DNA from: a virus
Reading direction: 5' to 3' (one strand)
Virus record (IMG/VR): IMGVR_UViG_3300005289_000003
Span: 1 to 64,000 of that record
DNA: 64,000 nucleotides
Shown: positions 6,542 through 14,147 of the stretch, piece by piece
Numbering within the stretch: position 1 is the first letter of the stretch
How the letters are laid out: every line of letters begins with the position of its first letter
Made by a program: the position numbers and the translations under genes
Notes under the pieces: generated by a model
Database searches by the model: none
Seen by the model: only the letters and a program-made list of their open reading frames with translations
Told to the model about the DNA's origin: nothing

Positions 6542-6847
6542 CTAAGGAATGAAACGGCTCAGAAGTTCATAGTCTTCATCCGGAATGTCAAAGTACAAGT
6601 TTCCTTCCATGTTCCTGTAGCCGTATACCGCTCCCCTACTCTGGAGAACTTTCCGGACTGTCCCAGGAAACATAGCCAAGTCACCCAAATAAACAAATGG
6701 CCTTTCCTGGCCGAGTACTTTGCTTTCCCAGTTACCCGGACCCATCCAATAGAACCTGAGATCATTCCGGTTCACCCCCAAAGAATCCAGGGTTCGGAAG
6801 TAACCACTAATAGTGCTATTGAACACCAGAATCTTCAAATTAGACAC
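6542..6847 (-). CDS. WMGPG-motif protein A
   Basis: 101 aa, unknown function. GTG start overlaps the preceding stop and has AGGGATC upstream. Shares with the gene at 6953 an N-terminal beta-alpha start, a central [YL]WMGPGxxx[ENW]W motif, a second beta strand (VYLGD versus LLVLDWN) and VxKVLQxxGAVYGY versus VVLVMVQHMGGEVVYN. The pair are paralogues, perhaps a small Rossmann-like or BRCT-like domain. Confidence 0.7.
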   Translation of the reverse strand: MSNLKILVFNSTISGYFRTLDSLGVNRNDLRFYWMGPGNWESKVLGQERPFVYLGDLAMFPGTVRKVLQSRGAVYGYRNMEGNLYFDIPDEDYELLSRFIP

Positions 6848-6956
6848 AAGTGTGATCCCTAAAGACAGATATTGAAACAAAGTCTCGGTGGCACTTCTTG
6901 CAGTGGTTCACCAGTGGATCCCAAGCCTTGCCACAACTACAGGGCTTAGGTGTCAC
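6840..6956 (-). CDS. Zinc-knuckle microprotein
   Basis: 38 aa: CSCG near the N-terminus, HCKKCH in the middle and a final TCV. GTG start overlaps the upstream stop (GTGA), and its own stop overlaps the next GTG. Coupled between the two WMGPG paralogues. Its CxC...CxxCH pattern resembles the microproteins at 29571-30432. Confidence 0.65.
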   Translation of the reverse strand: MTPKPCSCGKAWDPLVNHCKKCHRDFVSISVFRDHTCV

Positions 6957-7243
6957 CAAGTTACTTTCCCGTTATAGACAACTTCTCCGCCCATGTGTTG
7001 CACCATGACTAGTACAACCTCTATGTCTTCCTTATTGAACCAATTCCAATCCAGCACTAGAAGTTTTAGTTCCTTCCCTCGGAACTTCTCCAGTCGGGAA
7101 TGCCAGTTCTCTACTCCTGGTCCTGGTCCCATCCAAAGAAGTTTCGGATCATACTTCCCCCGACCCTGTTGGGCTAGGAACTCCTCATAAGCCGTATTGC
7201 CTCCACAGACAATAAACCACTCTTCACCCGGTTGGATATTCAC
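6953..7243 (-). CDS. WMGPG-motif protein B
   Basis: 96 aa paralogue of the protein at 6542, with LLWMGPGPGVENW at about residues 35-47 and LKLLVLDWNWF at about 58-68. GTG overlaps the HNH stop codon (TAGTG). Function unknown. Confidence 0.7.
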   Translation of the reverse strand: MNIQPGEEWFIVCGGNTAYEEFLAQQGRGKYDPKLLWMGPGPGVENWHSRLEKFRGKELKLLVLDWNWFNKEDIEVVLVMVQHMGGEVVYNGKVTW

Positions 7244-7686
7244 TAATACTCCTTGATGTATCTCACTGGGTTACGGTAATGACTTCTAATTCTGTGACAG
7301 TTAGAACAGACAACTTCGCATTTTGCTATTTCGGCAACTATCTTATGAAACGCCATTCTTCGTCTTCTCATATCAGAGATATTAAATTCTTTATCATTAT
7401 TGACATGGTCAAAATCCATTACAAATGGAGGAAACCTTTCTCGGCAATCCATGCATGGCACAGATTTATAACCAAGTATTAGCTCATCAAGTTCCGCATC
7501 TCTCTTCTTAGCATTAGCAAAATACCTTTCTTTATTTTGCTGATAGTTCAACTTTCCATATTCTCTATTGCATGGTTTGCAGATATATTGATATCTTCTT
7601 TTACCATATTTTCTATTTAGCTTAGTAAATTGACTAGTGTGCTTTAACTTAAGACACTTACTACATCTAAGGAGAACTATTTTCAA
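7243..7686 (-). CDS. HNH homing endonuclease
   Basis: 147 aa. N-terminal CSKC...CKPC zinc pair (residues 8-39), then CMDC...MDFDHVNNDKEFNI and VVCSNCHRIRS, the His-Asn-His core of HNH nucleases with CxxC/CxxC metal sites. TTG start. It is clearly more AT-rich than its neighbours, as expected for a free-standing mobile homing endonuclease inserted between genes. A second HNH gene of a different subtype lies at 35979. Confidence 0.85.
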   Translation of the reverse strand: MKIVLLRCSKCLKLKHTSQFTKLNRKYGKRRYQYICKPCNREYGKLNYQQNKERYFANAKKRDAELDELILGYKSVPCMDCRERFPPFVMDFDHVNNDKEFNISDMRRRRMAFHKIVAEIAKCEVVCSNCHRIRSHYRNPVRYIKEY

Positions 7687-7687
7687 G

Positions 7688-8137
7688 CTAGAATTTTCCT
7701 TCCGCCACCTGGATACAAATAAGCCCTAGTTCTTCTCGCCACATCTTCACTACCTGATCTCTGTCATCAATAACCAAGAGAATGTTGAAGTCTTTCAGAT
7801 AGGTATCAAATATCTCTTTCTTGACAACAAAGTCAGGTCGGTTGTCTTCATCCTCTCGCATATAAAGATTGACTATCTGATAAGGAAAGATGTAATCGTG
7901 AATCCATCTGATAGTTTCTGCCCGACACTGCTCTTTCCGACCTGAGACAAAAACTATGTTGTAGCCCTCATTGCGGAGGGCACGGACAACATTGATGATC
8001 GGGTAGTTCGGAAAGTCAGTTCCGACAAGATGCCAATCAAAAGGACCACGGTTATCTTTTCTAAGAGCTACTGTCCCATCAACATCAACAATAACTACTT
8101 GTTGTTTAAGTCCTGTCGGATAGATCTTCTTATTCAT
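7688..8137 (-). CDS. HAD phosphatase, Pnkp 3'-phosphatase type
   Basis: 149 aa from the ATG; a GTG at 8155 would add 6 residues. Motif I VVIVDVDGTVA, motif II FVSGRKEQC, a lysine in FVVKKEIFD and motif IV LLVIDDRDQVV match the HAD domain of T4 polynucleotide kinase (PseT), which removes 3'-phosphates. No kinase domain is present. In a phage with many tRNAs it could help repair cleaved RNA ends; that role is inferred. Confidence 0.8.
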   Translation of the reverse strand: MNKKIYPTGLKQQVVIVDVDGTVALRKDNRGPFDWHLVGTDFPNYPIINVVRALRNEGYNIVFVSGRKEQCRAETIRWIHDYIFPYQIVNLYMREDEDNRPDFVVKKEIFDTYLKDFNILLVIDDRDQVVKMWREELGLICIQVAEGKF

Positions 8138-8281
8138 CGTCTGGTCCCAACCCACACATGACCCCGGATCCTGGCACCCCCGTAGAGGCCCCTAGGATTT
8201 CCGTAGGCAAATCAACAGGGCACGTCCGGTACCTCAGGACCCCCTGAAGCTCTCAGGCCATCTGAGCCCCTTCCAGCCCCG

Positions 8282-8326
8282 GCACTGGTCAGTGCATGCT
8301 AGCATCCTGGTTGTCGGACTGACCAG
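8282..8326. promoter_or_regulatory. Operator-like palindrome and hairpin
   Basis: GCACTGGTCAGTGC (8282-8295) recurs as its exact reverse complement at 9085-9098. CTGGTCAGT also pairs with ACTGACCAG at 8318-8326. A TATAAG -10-like box follows at 8341. Probably an operator in the divergent control region between leftward and rightward genes. Confidence 0.55.
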
Positions 8327-8390
8327 GGGTGGAGGCTCCCTATAAGAGATAACGCGCGCTTACCCCTATTACGCATACCCGTGCGCAGAT

Positions 8391-8427
8391 CTTGTCGACT
8401 AAAGGCTGTTAAGCCTGTGTCGACAAG
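8391..8427. repeat. Large palindrome
   Basis: CTTGTCGAC...GTCGACAAG with inner AGGC/GCCT, a 37-bp near-perfect inverted repeat centred on TGTTAA in the 8156-8493 gap. It could be an operator or a bidirectional terminator. No gene is seen in this gap. Confidence 0.6.
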
Positions 8428-8493
8428 TCGACACGAGAAGACTATTACTAAGCCTTAGTTACTATTATTAATAGTACTTACTCTGGAGTTATC

Positions 8494-8787
8494 TTGTCTA
8501 TCTTCCATCGGTCTCTTTATCTTCCTTCTTTCGTGATTATCGGACAACACCACGAAGGAAAGGTTCTTCTCACAGCTACTGACTCAATTACTAATTACAC
8601 TCTAGAACGTTCTCTTCCCGACTATGAAAGTTTCAGTAGTATGGATACTCCTTACGAAAGAGTTCTTATGAGACAACCAACTACCAATCTAAGTATGTCT
8701 TTCGGAAAAGCTTCTGTTGGTCATGGAGATAACTTTCTAGAAGCCCTTAATGCCATTTACTCCTTCGTCAAACTAGATAAGGAATAG
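8494..8787 (+). CDS. Hypothetical protein
   Basis: 97 aa, unknown function. TTG start after CTGGAG. Begins with a beta-rich stretch (SFVIIGQHHEGKVLLTATDS) and ends in a helix (FLEALNAIYSFVKLD). First gene of the rightward unit after the divergent control region. Confidence 0.65.
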   Translation: MSIFHRSLYLPSFVIIGQHHEGKVLLTATDSITNYTLERSLPDYESFSSMDTPYERVLMRQPTTNLSMSFGKASVGHGDNFLEALNAIYSFVKLDKE

Positions 8788-8791
8788 CTTA

Positions 8792-9019
8792 ATGGATGAA
8801 GAAAACATCAAATGCCATATTTGTTCCCATGACCTAGACCCTCATATATTGATAGCTACCCGATTTGTAAAGATCCTCCCTAACCCCAAAGTACCTGTTC
8901 CCTTCGCTAATGTTCCATTTTCAGGTATTAGTACTTGTCCTGATTGTGATTGTTATATGACCTGGGAGACACAATTTCCTGAAGGTGTTGAATACCAGGT
9001 AATAGAAGATAGCAATTAA
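8792..9019 (+). CDS. Two-CxxC zinc-ribbon-like protein
   Basis: 75 aa. CHICSHDLDPH at residues 9-19 and CPDCDCY at about 50-56 make a likely four-cysteine zinc site. Follows the previous gene by 4 bp. Function unknown. Confidence 0.7.
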   Translation: MDEENIKCHICSHDLDPHILIATRFVKILPNPKVPVPFANVPFSGISTCPDCDCYMTWETQFPEGVEYQVIEDSN

Positions 9020-9046
9020 CACGCGCGTATATAGGGGGCACACTTT

Positions 9047-9075
9047 TTGACAGGGGTCCAGACCTGAGGTAGTGT
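9047..9075 (+). promoter_or_regulatory. Promoter, TTGACA-17-TAGTGT
   Basis: Consensus -35 TTGACA, 17-bp spacer, TAGTGT. Drives the gene at 9121 and probably the TerD-like gene. Confidence 0.75.
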
Positions 9076-9084
9076 CCTGTCACG

Positions 9085-9098
9085 GCACTGACCAGTGC
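9085..9098. promoter_or_regulatory. Operator-like palindrome GCACTGACCAGTGC
   Basis: Exact reverse complement of 8282-8295. It covers about +3 to +16 of the promoter at 9047, where a bound repressor would block transcription. Confidence 0.6.
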
Positions 9099-9120
9099 AA
9101 GAGTCGATCGGGACAACGTG

Positions 9121-9285
9121 ATGGGGCCTGTCAACAGTTCGAACAAGGATTACCTAGTCAAAGTCAGAGACATATTTATAGCTTATTGGAGTGTCCTAAG
9201 TTCCAATAAGCTAATACTCTTGTCTGTGCTCTCTGTATGGGTAACAGTAATAGTAATACTTCTAGTAATCATTGTGGGAGTTTGA
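9121..9285 (+). CDS. Small membrane protein
   Basis: 54 aa. A polar, basic N-terminal 30 residues (NKDYLVKVRDIFIAYW) is followed by one strong transmembrane helix (WVTVIVILLVIIVGV). ATG after GGGAC. Three bp before the TerD-like gene and under the same operator, so it may be a membrane partner for it. Confidence 0.65.
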   Translation: MGPVNSSNKDYLVKVRDIFIAYWSVLSSNKLILLSVLSVWVTVIVILLVIIVGV

Positions 9286-9288
9286 CTA

Positions 9289-9864
9289 ATGATTGACATG
9301 GGTAAGGATGCTAAGACTGTTCTTAGCGTCAAGCGTCTTTACGTAGGCGTTGGTTGGAAGAGCACGGCCGGTGGCAAAAAGGGTGTGATGGGTGCCATCA
9401 AGCGCCGTCAGGGCACTGACCTTGACGCATGGGCCGTTGCTCTCGATGCCAATGGGGTTGCCCGTGCTATTGCCTGGTTCGACGATCAGGACCCATACGA
9501 GAATGGTTCTCTTCTCGTATCTGATGACGACAAGACGGGCCGTGGTCCTGGGGACGATGAATTCCTGACTGCTGACCTGGAGAGGATTAGCGGGCAGGTT
9601 CAATCCATCATCTTCGGAGTGTCCGCTTACAAGCCGGGTGTGACCTTCCAAAGCATCTCTTCGGTCTCTGCCCGAATCGTGGACCAGGGAGACAACAACC
9701 GGGAACTAGGTAACTTCATGCTTCCCGTGAACGCCAATGTGAATTCGGTAGCCCTCTGCAAGGTCGTGCGTCGTCCGGATAACACGTGGGAGTACACCAC
9801 CACGGAGTTGTTGGGCAATGCCCGCGACAAGGCACAAATCATCAACTTGGCTGCTTCAGCCTGA
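9289..9864 (+). CDS. TerD-family stress protein
   Basis: 191 aa, the usual length for TerD domains. Shows the TerD pattern: VGVGWKS, DLDAWAVALDANG, GRGPGDDEFLTADLERI, a long beta segment, and LCKVVRRPDNTWEYTTT. TerD proteins bind calcium through acidic loops and occur in tellurite and phage-stress operons; Streptomyces carries many. The exact role in phages is unknown. Cotranscribed with the membrane protein upstream under an operator-bearing promoter. Confidence 0.85.
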   Translation: MIDMGKDAKTVLSVKRLYVGVGWKSTAGGKKGVMGAIKRRQGTDLDAWAVALDANGVARAIAWFDDQDPYENGSLLVSDDDKTGRGPGDDEFLTADLERISGQVQSIIFGVSAYKPGVTFQSISSVSARIVDQGDNNRELGNFMLPVNANVNSVALCKVVRRPDNTWEYTTTELLGNARDKAQIINLAASA

Positions 9865-9874
9865 GAAGCCCTCA

Positions 9875-9931
9875 GACAGCCGCAGAGCCCTAGCCTCTGC
9901 CTTGGGTACCCCTAGACGCTCTGCGGCTGTC
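9875..9931 (+). terminator. Long 13-bp inverted repeat
   Basis: GACAGCCGCAGAG / CTCTGCGGCTGTC with a 31-nt loop directly after the TerD-like gene. No T run; it may be an mRNA 3' stabiliser or a factor-dependent terminator. Confidence 0.55.
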
Positions 9932-9981
9932 CACGGCCCTCCTAGAGCCCTTCACGGGCCTTCCCTGTCGGGTGGTGGTCA

Positions 9982-10446
9982 GTGACAGATAACCCGTACG
10001 ACTATGACACTGGTCCCTTTAGGCACTACTCATCTTCTGAGAGAACGGGGCAGAATTTAGCCAACTCTGGTCACTTCGCTAGGAGACACCTAGGGGACTG
10101 TGACTTTAGGGTTATGAATGTCGTGGATGAGTGTTATTTCCGTAACCCATCCAAGGGCAACAGATGTGAATGTACTCAGGAAGATATTCGGTGCTGCACT
10201 CGGATTGACTTTGACGAACAATATTGTCTTGAATGCAAGATGTTCTGTCTGAAGCTCATCAAACCGGAGGTAAGAACCATGGATATCAAGACCTGGGTTA
10301 AGGCACATGCAAAGTTCGTCACCGCGATCACTGGTGCTCTGGTTACGATCCTGGCCATGTTCCTAGCTCCTGACCAGGTTGCCGCAGTAACGGCACTTTT
10401 GACAGCACTAGGCGTTTACCAGGTTCCGAATAAGCCTTCGAATTGA
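9982..10446 (+). CDS. Cys-rich domain fused in frame to holin-like segment
   Basis: 154 aa from GTG. Residues 1-98 are soluble and contain eight cysteines (CDFR, ECYF, CECTQEDIRCC, CLECKMFC), probably metal-binding. Residues 100-154 form a complete holin-like protein with its own ATG and ribosome site (10279). No stop separates them, so the product may be a fusion, two proteins, or both. Confidence 0.6.
   Translation: MTDNPYDYDTGPFRHYSSSERTGQNLANSGHFARRHLGDCDFRVMNVVDECYFRNPSKGNRCECTQEDIRCCTRIDFDEQYCLECKMFCLKLIKPEVRTMDIKTWVKAHAKFVTAITGALVTILAMFLAPDQVAAVTALLTALGVYQVPNKPSN
10279..10446 (+). CDS. Holin-like membrane protein, internal start
   Basis: 55 aa beginning MDIKTWVKAHAKF, then a transmembrane stretch (VTAITGALVTILAMFLA) and a second hydrophobic stretch (VAAVTALLTALGVY). 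CGGAGG lies 9 nt before this ATG, far better than most sites here, so an independent product is likely. The type resembles small class II holins of actinophages. An amidase endolysin lies 2.6 kb downstream. Confidence 0.65.
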   Translation: MDIKTWVKAHAKFVTAITGALVTILAMFLAPDQVAAVTALLTALGVYQVPNKPSN

Positions 10447-10453
10447 GGAAGTA

Positions 10454-10885
10454 ATGGATACTTCAAAGTTGCGTGATGAGGAATTGGCTAGGGCTGTTTG
10501 GGAAAAGATAAATGCCATTCCTTCCACCGAGGGTGAAGGATTCGATTCTGAATTCGTTGAGTTCCTGAAGGAAGAAGGTATTACCGAAGTTTGGCAGCAG
10601 GATGATTACGTGGAACAAATGTTGGACGAAGAAGAGAACGTCTGCGCCACTGCTGCCTGTTTTGCTGGTTGGGCTTGTATCCTTGTTGATGGTTATATGG
10701 CAATTCAATTGCATGAAAGTGGTAGTGACCGTTACTACATGTACAACCGTGCTAAGGAATTGCTAGGTTTGGATGATGCTCAGGCTAACCGGCTATTCCA
10801 CATGGACAATGACCTAGACAGAATCGGCAACCTACTTGAGGACTATTACGATGGAGCCGAATTCAGAACCACAGACGATAAGTAG
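10454..10885 (+). CDS. Hypothetical acidic protein with CATAACFAGWA motif
   Basis: 143 aa, unknown function. NVCATAACFAGWACIL at about residues 62-77 recalls a motif in many short actinophage proteins that carry a C[GA]TAAC[IF]AGWA core. Acidic elsewhere and probably cytoplasmic. Start ATG after GAGGAAGTA. Confidence 0.75.
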   Translation: MDTSKLRDEELARAVWEKINAIPSTEGEGFDSEFVEFLKEEGITEVWQQDDYVEQMLDEEENVCATAACFAGWACILVDGYMAIQLHESGSDRYYMYNRAKELLGLDDAQANRLFHMDNDLDRIGNLLEDYYDGAEFRTTDDK

Positions 10886-11174
10886 GGAAGGGCAACTAAT
10901 AAACGGGCTGATGTGGATTAGGCATCTAGCCGCTTTGCATTTCATTGGAGACGCTTTCGATCCGGAACACATGAGGAGTCTTGCAAATATTGCTAGCGAC
11001 ACGGTAAATGGTAAGGAGTTTCCGGACTATTACCAGACGACCGTGAAGGCACGTGAACGAGCATTTGAAGAAGCCGCGCATTGGCATGAGATATTGAACA
11101 TAGAAGAGAGTGATGATGGGTCAGAGGCAATGGATAGTGGTAGTACCGGAGAGTCTGGGCAACCAGGCACTTAG
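10851..11174 (+). CDS. Hypothetical protein
   Basis: 107 aa, unknown function; ATG follows TTGAGGAC and overlaps the previous gene by 35 bp. Mostly helical, with a low-complexity acidic Ser/Gly tail (DDGSEAMDSGSTGESGQ). The resemblance of the central YYQTTVKARERAFEEA to paired small phage helical proteins is not specific. Confidence 0.65.
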   Translation: MEPNSEPQTISREGQLINGLMWIRHLAALHFIGDAFDPEHMRSLANIASDTVNGKEFPDYYQTTVKARERAFEEAAHWHEILNIEESDDGSEAMDSGSTGESGQPGT

Positions 11175-11481
11175 CCACTATGGCCCCTTTGAAGCTGAGA
11201 TGGCCCTACAGCTACAGGACCAACTGAGGCTTAGGGGTGCAACCGTCCACCGAATTTCACCAACGCACTTCAACCAGAAGGGCTACACGTCACCCAAGGA
11301 TTTGACTGAAGTGGTGCCGCTCCTGGATTGGGTGGTCGGCGTTACCCACGCTGACAATTTGGTGGATGAGGAGACGCTTAAGCCCATCAATCAGAGTGAT
11401 GCGGTGAAGATTCTGGAAGGCATCAACCGGGCTGTCATTGACTTCATGCAAAAGAACAAGTTGGGGAAGGTAAATGACTGA
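11110..11481 (+). CDS. Hypothetical alpha/beta protein
   Basis: 123 aa from the first in-frame start; ATG codons at 11113 and 11116 are also possible. Begins RQWIVVVPESLG, then a helix, then LDWVVGVTHAD, suggesting a compact alpha/beta fold. Overlaps both neighbours, as is common in this operon. Function unknown. Confidence 0.65.
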   Translation: MMMGQRQWIVVVPESLGNQALSHYGPFEAEMALQLQDQLRLRGATVHRISPTHFNQKGYTSPKDLTEVVPLLDWVVGVTHADNLVDEETLKPINQSDAVKILEGINRAVIDFMQKNKLGKVND

Positions 11482-11821
11482 CCAGGACATAGTGTTTCTT
11501 CTTCGTGAGAATGAAGAGCAACTAGCCCAATTGACTTCCATGGAGGAGCGTCTAAGGCTTGCCTATCGGGAACGGGCAATGATGGTTGCCAAGCAGACTG
11601 AGAAGCATTATTCGCACTGGACCATAGATCCGGAGTCACCAACCTGGAAGGTAATTTGTATTCACCTGAACACTCCGGAGGGGAGCTTCACCACGGTCAC
11701 ATGGCATATCTCGGCAGATGACCTAAATCTGTTCCCTGATGACCTGAGTACCTATACGGTTTCCGACTATGACGGGCACGACACCGAAGAGAAGTGGAGG
11801 AGGTTCAGGAAGTACGCATGA
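11474..11821 (+). CDS. Hypothetical protein with N-terminal coiled coil
   Basis: 115 aa, unknown. Residues 5-40 form a charged heptad-like helix (LLRENEEQLAQLTSMEERL); the rest is beta-rich. Starts 8 bp before the upstream stop and ends overlapping the next ATG by 4 bp. Confidence 0.7.
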   Translation: MTDQDIVFLLRENEEQLAQLTSMEERLRLAYRERAMMVAKQTEKHYSHWTIDPESPTWKVICIHLNTPEGSFTTVTWHISADDLNLFPDDLSTYTVSDYDGHDTEEKWRRFRKYA

Positions 11822-11928
11822 CATGTGGTAACTGCAATGGCAGTGGAAGAGTAACGGTAATATCCCCAGGGACCAATACACCTATTACAGTTAATTGCCC
11901 TAGGTGTCACGGTTCGGGGAATGTCTAG
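11818..11928 (+). CDS. DnaJ-type zinc-finger microprotein 1
   Basis: 36 aa: CGNCNGSGR near the N-terminus and CPRCHGSGN near the C-terminus, two CxxCxGxG half-sites as in the DnaJ zinc-binding domain. ATG overlaps the upstream TGA, and its stop overlaps the next GTG. Likely one zinc per chain; it may act on RNA or as a minimal chaperone part, unproven. Confidence 0.75.
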   Translation: MTCGNCNGSGRVTVISPGTNTPITVNCPRCHGSGNV

Positions 11929-12062
11929 TGGCCCTTATCGATTGCAAGTTTTGCAAAGGTAAAAGGACAGTCTCAGTAATCCTTGAAGGGCAGAACCGCG
12001 CCACTACTGTGATTTGTTCTGCTTGTGATGGGACAGGAAAACAATCGGACGGGAAGAAATAG
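11928..12062 (+). CDS. DnaJ-type zinc-finger microprotein 2
   Basis: 44 aa paralogue of the preceding protein: CKFCKGKR and CSACDGTGK. GTG overlaps the upstream TAG. Tandem, coupled, and separated from the next ATG by no bases. The pair imitates half of a DnaJ zinc domain each. Confidence 0.7.
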   Translation: MALIDCKFCKGKRTVSVILEGQNRATTVICSACDGTGKQSDGKK

Positions 12063-12554
12063 ATGACAGCAATGGCGGATTATGAGATAGCCATCAAGAG
12101 ATGGGCCAAGAAGCATGGGGGTGTCGTGGCCGATAGTTGGAGCAATCCGGGATACTCAAAGGAGTACGCCCTAGAGCATCATGACGTGCTTCTTCCGGAA
12201 CCTGACTTCGGGGACTACGCGGAAAGTAACATCTTCCGTTCGGATAAAGCCTTCATGTTCAACCCAGATAAGCACGCTTACATCTGGGGTAGTGACAGGG
12301 TAAATGAACTGGCCTTGCACAGAGACCAGCACTTCATTACTTATGCGGAAGACTTTGTTGAGAACAAACTGAATAATCTGATTCAGGCTTCAGGTCAGAG
12401 CGTCCTAGTTCCCATCAGGTGGTGGTATTACTGGGCAATGGAAGGAGAGCACGTAAAGGTGCTCACCGTGGCTGGTTGCGTTATTGTGGCCAAGCCAGAG
12501 ATGCGACCGATCGATACTGACCACATCGTCAGTGAGCTACTGAAAGAGGACTGA
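12063..12554 (+). CDS. Hypothetical protein
   Basis: 163 aa, unknown. ATG abuts the previous stop codon. Aromatic-rich, with a hydrophobic C-terminal stretch (HVKVLTVAGCVIVAKP). No catalytic motif recognised. Confidence 0.7.
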   Translation: MTAMADYEIAIKRWAKKHGGVVADSWSNPGYSKEYALEHHDVLLPEPDFGDYAESNIFRSDKAFMFNPDKHAYIWGSDRVNELALHRDQHFITYAEDFVENKLNNLIQASGQSVLVPIRWWYYWAMEGEHVKVLTVAGCVIVAKPEMRPIDTDHIVSELLKED

Positions 12555-12812
12555 TTGCCTTTCTATTCACCTGAGTTCGTCATTGACGCAACAGTGGTAA
12601 CTCAGGAACACGGCATGTCAAAGCCAACCGGGATACAGACACCGGTATTCGTCAAGGTCTGCGAGCAATGCGGCTGTATCGTGGTTGTGGAAGACGTCCA
12701 TGACCGCTGGCACCTAAAGATAATTAGAACCGTGAGAGACAGCACCATAGCTGTCATTGAGAAAAATAGGGAGTTGAACAGCAATGCTGACTCAGGGGAG
12801 ACACCGGGCTAA
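12555..12812 (+). CDS. CEQCGC zinc-ribbon-like protein
   Basis: 85 aa, TTG start directly after the upstream TGA. One CxxC (VCEQCGCIVV) in the middle between beta strands; the rest is polar. Function unknown. An upstream start for the next gene overlaps its last 29 bp. Confidence 0.6.
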   Translation: MPFYSPEFVIDATVVTQEHGMSKPTGIQTPVFVKVCEQCGCIVVVEDVHDRWHLKIIRTVRDSTIAVIEKNRELNSNADSGETPG

Positions 12813-13062
12813 GACGGAGTACCACTATTTCAACCGGTTTACCGGTAACAGGGAACTCTTCAACCCGATCTATATCATCATGACTTTCCTGGTGAATTAC
12901 TTCTACCAGGCACCCAAGGGAGTGCGGCCGGTCACGGTTCTTGAGATCCAGGTCTTCTCAAAGCAGACGTACGCCGCTACCTACTTTTGCATCATCTCGT
13001 TGACACTTGCCTTCTTTGCTGCCTTTCAGTCCTACTTGGTGGTGGCCACCGGGAGTGTCTAA
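12784..13062 (+). CDS. Small membrane protein before endolysin
   Basis: 92 aa. One clear transmembrane helix near the C-terminus (YFCIISLTLAFFAAFQSYLVV) and a shorter hydrophobic stretch (FNPIYIIMTFLVNYFY). Placed immediately before the endolysin, so a holin, antiholin or spanin-like role is possible but not shown by motif. Confidence 0.65.
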   Translation: MLTQGRHRAKTEYHYFNRFTGNRELFNPIYIIMTFLVNYFYQAPKGVRPVTVLEIQVFSKQTYAATYFCIISLTLAFFAAFQSYLVVATGSV

Positions 13063-13776
13063 ATGGAACTGTGGTACCCAAATGCCGTAAAGAAGCCCTT
13101 GACAGGCCCCGCGTGGTCCGACCGTAAAGGCACCAGGATCATCGGGTTTGTTCCTCATGTGCAGGTAGGTCACAACTCTCTTCGTGACTACTTCAGTAAC
13201 ACTAAGAATGAAGCTTCGTCCCATCTATGGCTTTCATATACAGGAGTGTTTGAGCAATACATTCCTTTTGATCTGGCAGCCTGGACACAAGCAGCGGGTA
13301 ACAAAGCATGGGTTACCTGTGAGTGTGAAGGCTTCCCAAATGAGCCATACACAGACCAGCAACTAAATAGGCTAGCTGAGTTCTTCAAGTGGGGAGCAAC
13401 TAACTTCGGTTGGAAACTCCAGATTACTGATAATCCAAACGTGGGTGGTTTGGGTACACATGTGATGGGCGGAACGGCATGGGGTGGCCACTCATGCCCT
13501 GGGACAATCCGGGCCGGACAACGGCTAGAAGTTCTACGTAGAGCACAAGCAGGTGGGGTAACACCAACCGGAGGAGTGAGCATGCCGCTAAACCCAGATG
13601 ACAAGAAGTGGCTTCTCTCTCCTGAATTTATGTTCCCTGTTTATAACGGGGTTTGGAAATACCCCTCACCTGTGAACGACAAAGAGACCATGGAAAGCGT
13701 AATGAAGACCTTGGTAACCACATTGGTGTCTATTGACAAGAAGCTGAGTGAAATCCTTGACAACGTGCGGAAGTGA
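13063..13776 (+). CDS. Endolysin, amidase_2-type
   Basis: 237 aa. Residues 1-170 match the N-acetylmuramoyl-L-alanine amidase fold: GFVPHVQVGHNSLRDYF with a zinc-ligand His, SSHLWLSYTG, WVTCECEG, and GGHSCPG with the last ligand His and Cys. Residues 185-237 form a tail with a C-terminal coiled coil (VMKTLVTTLVSIDKKLSEI). Cleaves peptidoglycan at lysis. Neighbours include membrane proteins at 10279 and 12784 that could act as holins. Confidence 0.85.
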   Translation: MELWYPNAVKKPLTGPAWSDRKGTRIIGFVPHVQVGHNSLRDYFSNTKNEASSHLWLSYTGVFEQYIPFDLAAWTQAAGNKAWVTCECEGFPNEPYTDQQLNRLAEFFKWGATNFGWKLQITDNPNVGGLGTHVMGGTAWGGHSCPGTIRAGQRLEVLRRAQAGGVTPTGGVSMPLNPDDKKWLLSPEFMFPVYNGVWKYPSPVNDKETMESVMKTLVTTLVSIDKKLSEILDNVRK

Positions 13777-14057
13777 CTATGGCCGATATTCGACATGGAA
13801 CATCAAGCGGGTACGACAGATGTAGGCCACGGTGCGATGCCTGCAAGAAGTGGCGTAGGGACTATGTCAGGGATCACCGGGAGAAGAACCGTGAGACCGT
13901 ACGGGACTACAACCGCCGGTACGCAAAGGCCCTCCGGATCCTCCGATCCGAGTACCCAGAACGGTTCCTAAGGATCCTGCAAGAGGTACGCCAGGAAGAG
14001 GCCCTAGAAGCCCTCAGGGCCTCCCAGAGACTCCAGGGGTACCCAAACCAGCGGTAG
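13773..14057 (+). CDS. Basic Cys-motif protein, HGTxxGYxxxxCRCDxC type
   Basis: 94 aa (88 from the ATG at 13779). IRHGTSSGYDRCRPRCDACKKW is a motif recurrent in actinophage and actinobacterial short proteins; the remainder is a long basic helix (RRDYVRDHREKNRE). Probably nucleic-acid binding. GTG overlaps the endolysin stop. Confidence 0.75.
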   Translation: MTMADIRHGTSSGYDRCRPRCDACKKWRRDYVRDHREKNRETVRDYNRRYAKALRILRSEYPERFLRILQEVRQEEALEALRASQRLQGYPNQR

Positions 14058-14147
14058 GCCCTGTCAGGGCTCCTACGTGGCTCTCAGGGGCCTTCACGGA
14101 GCTATGAGGTAGATAGGTGGTTCGGCATTAATACCGCTACTCCTTTA

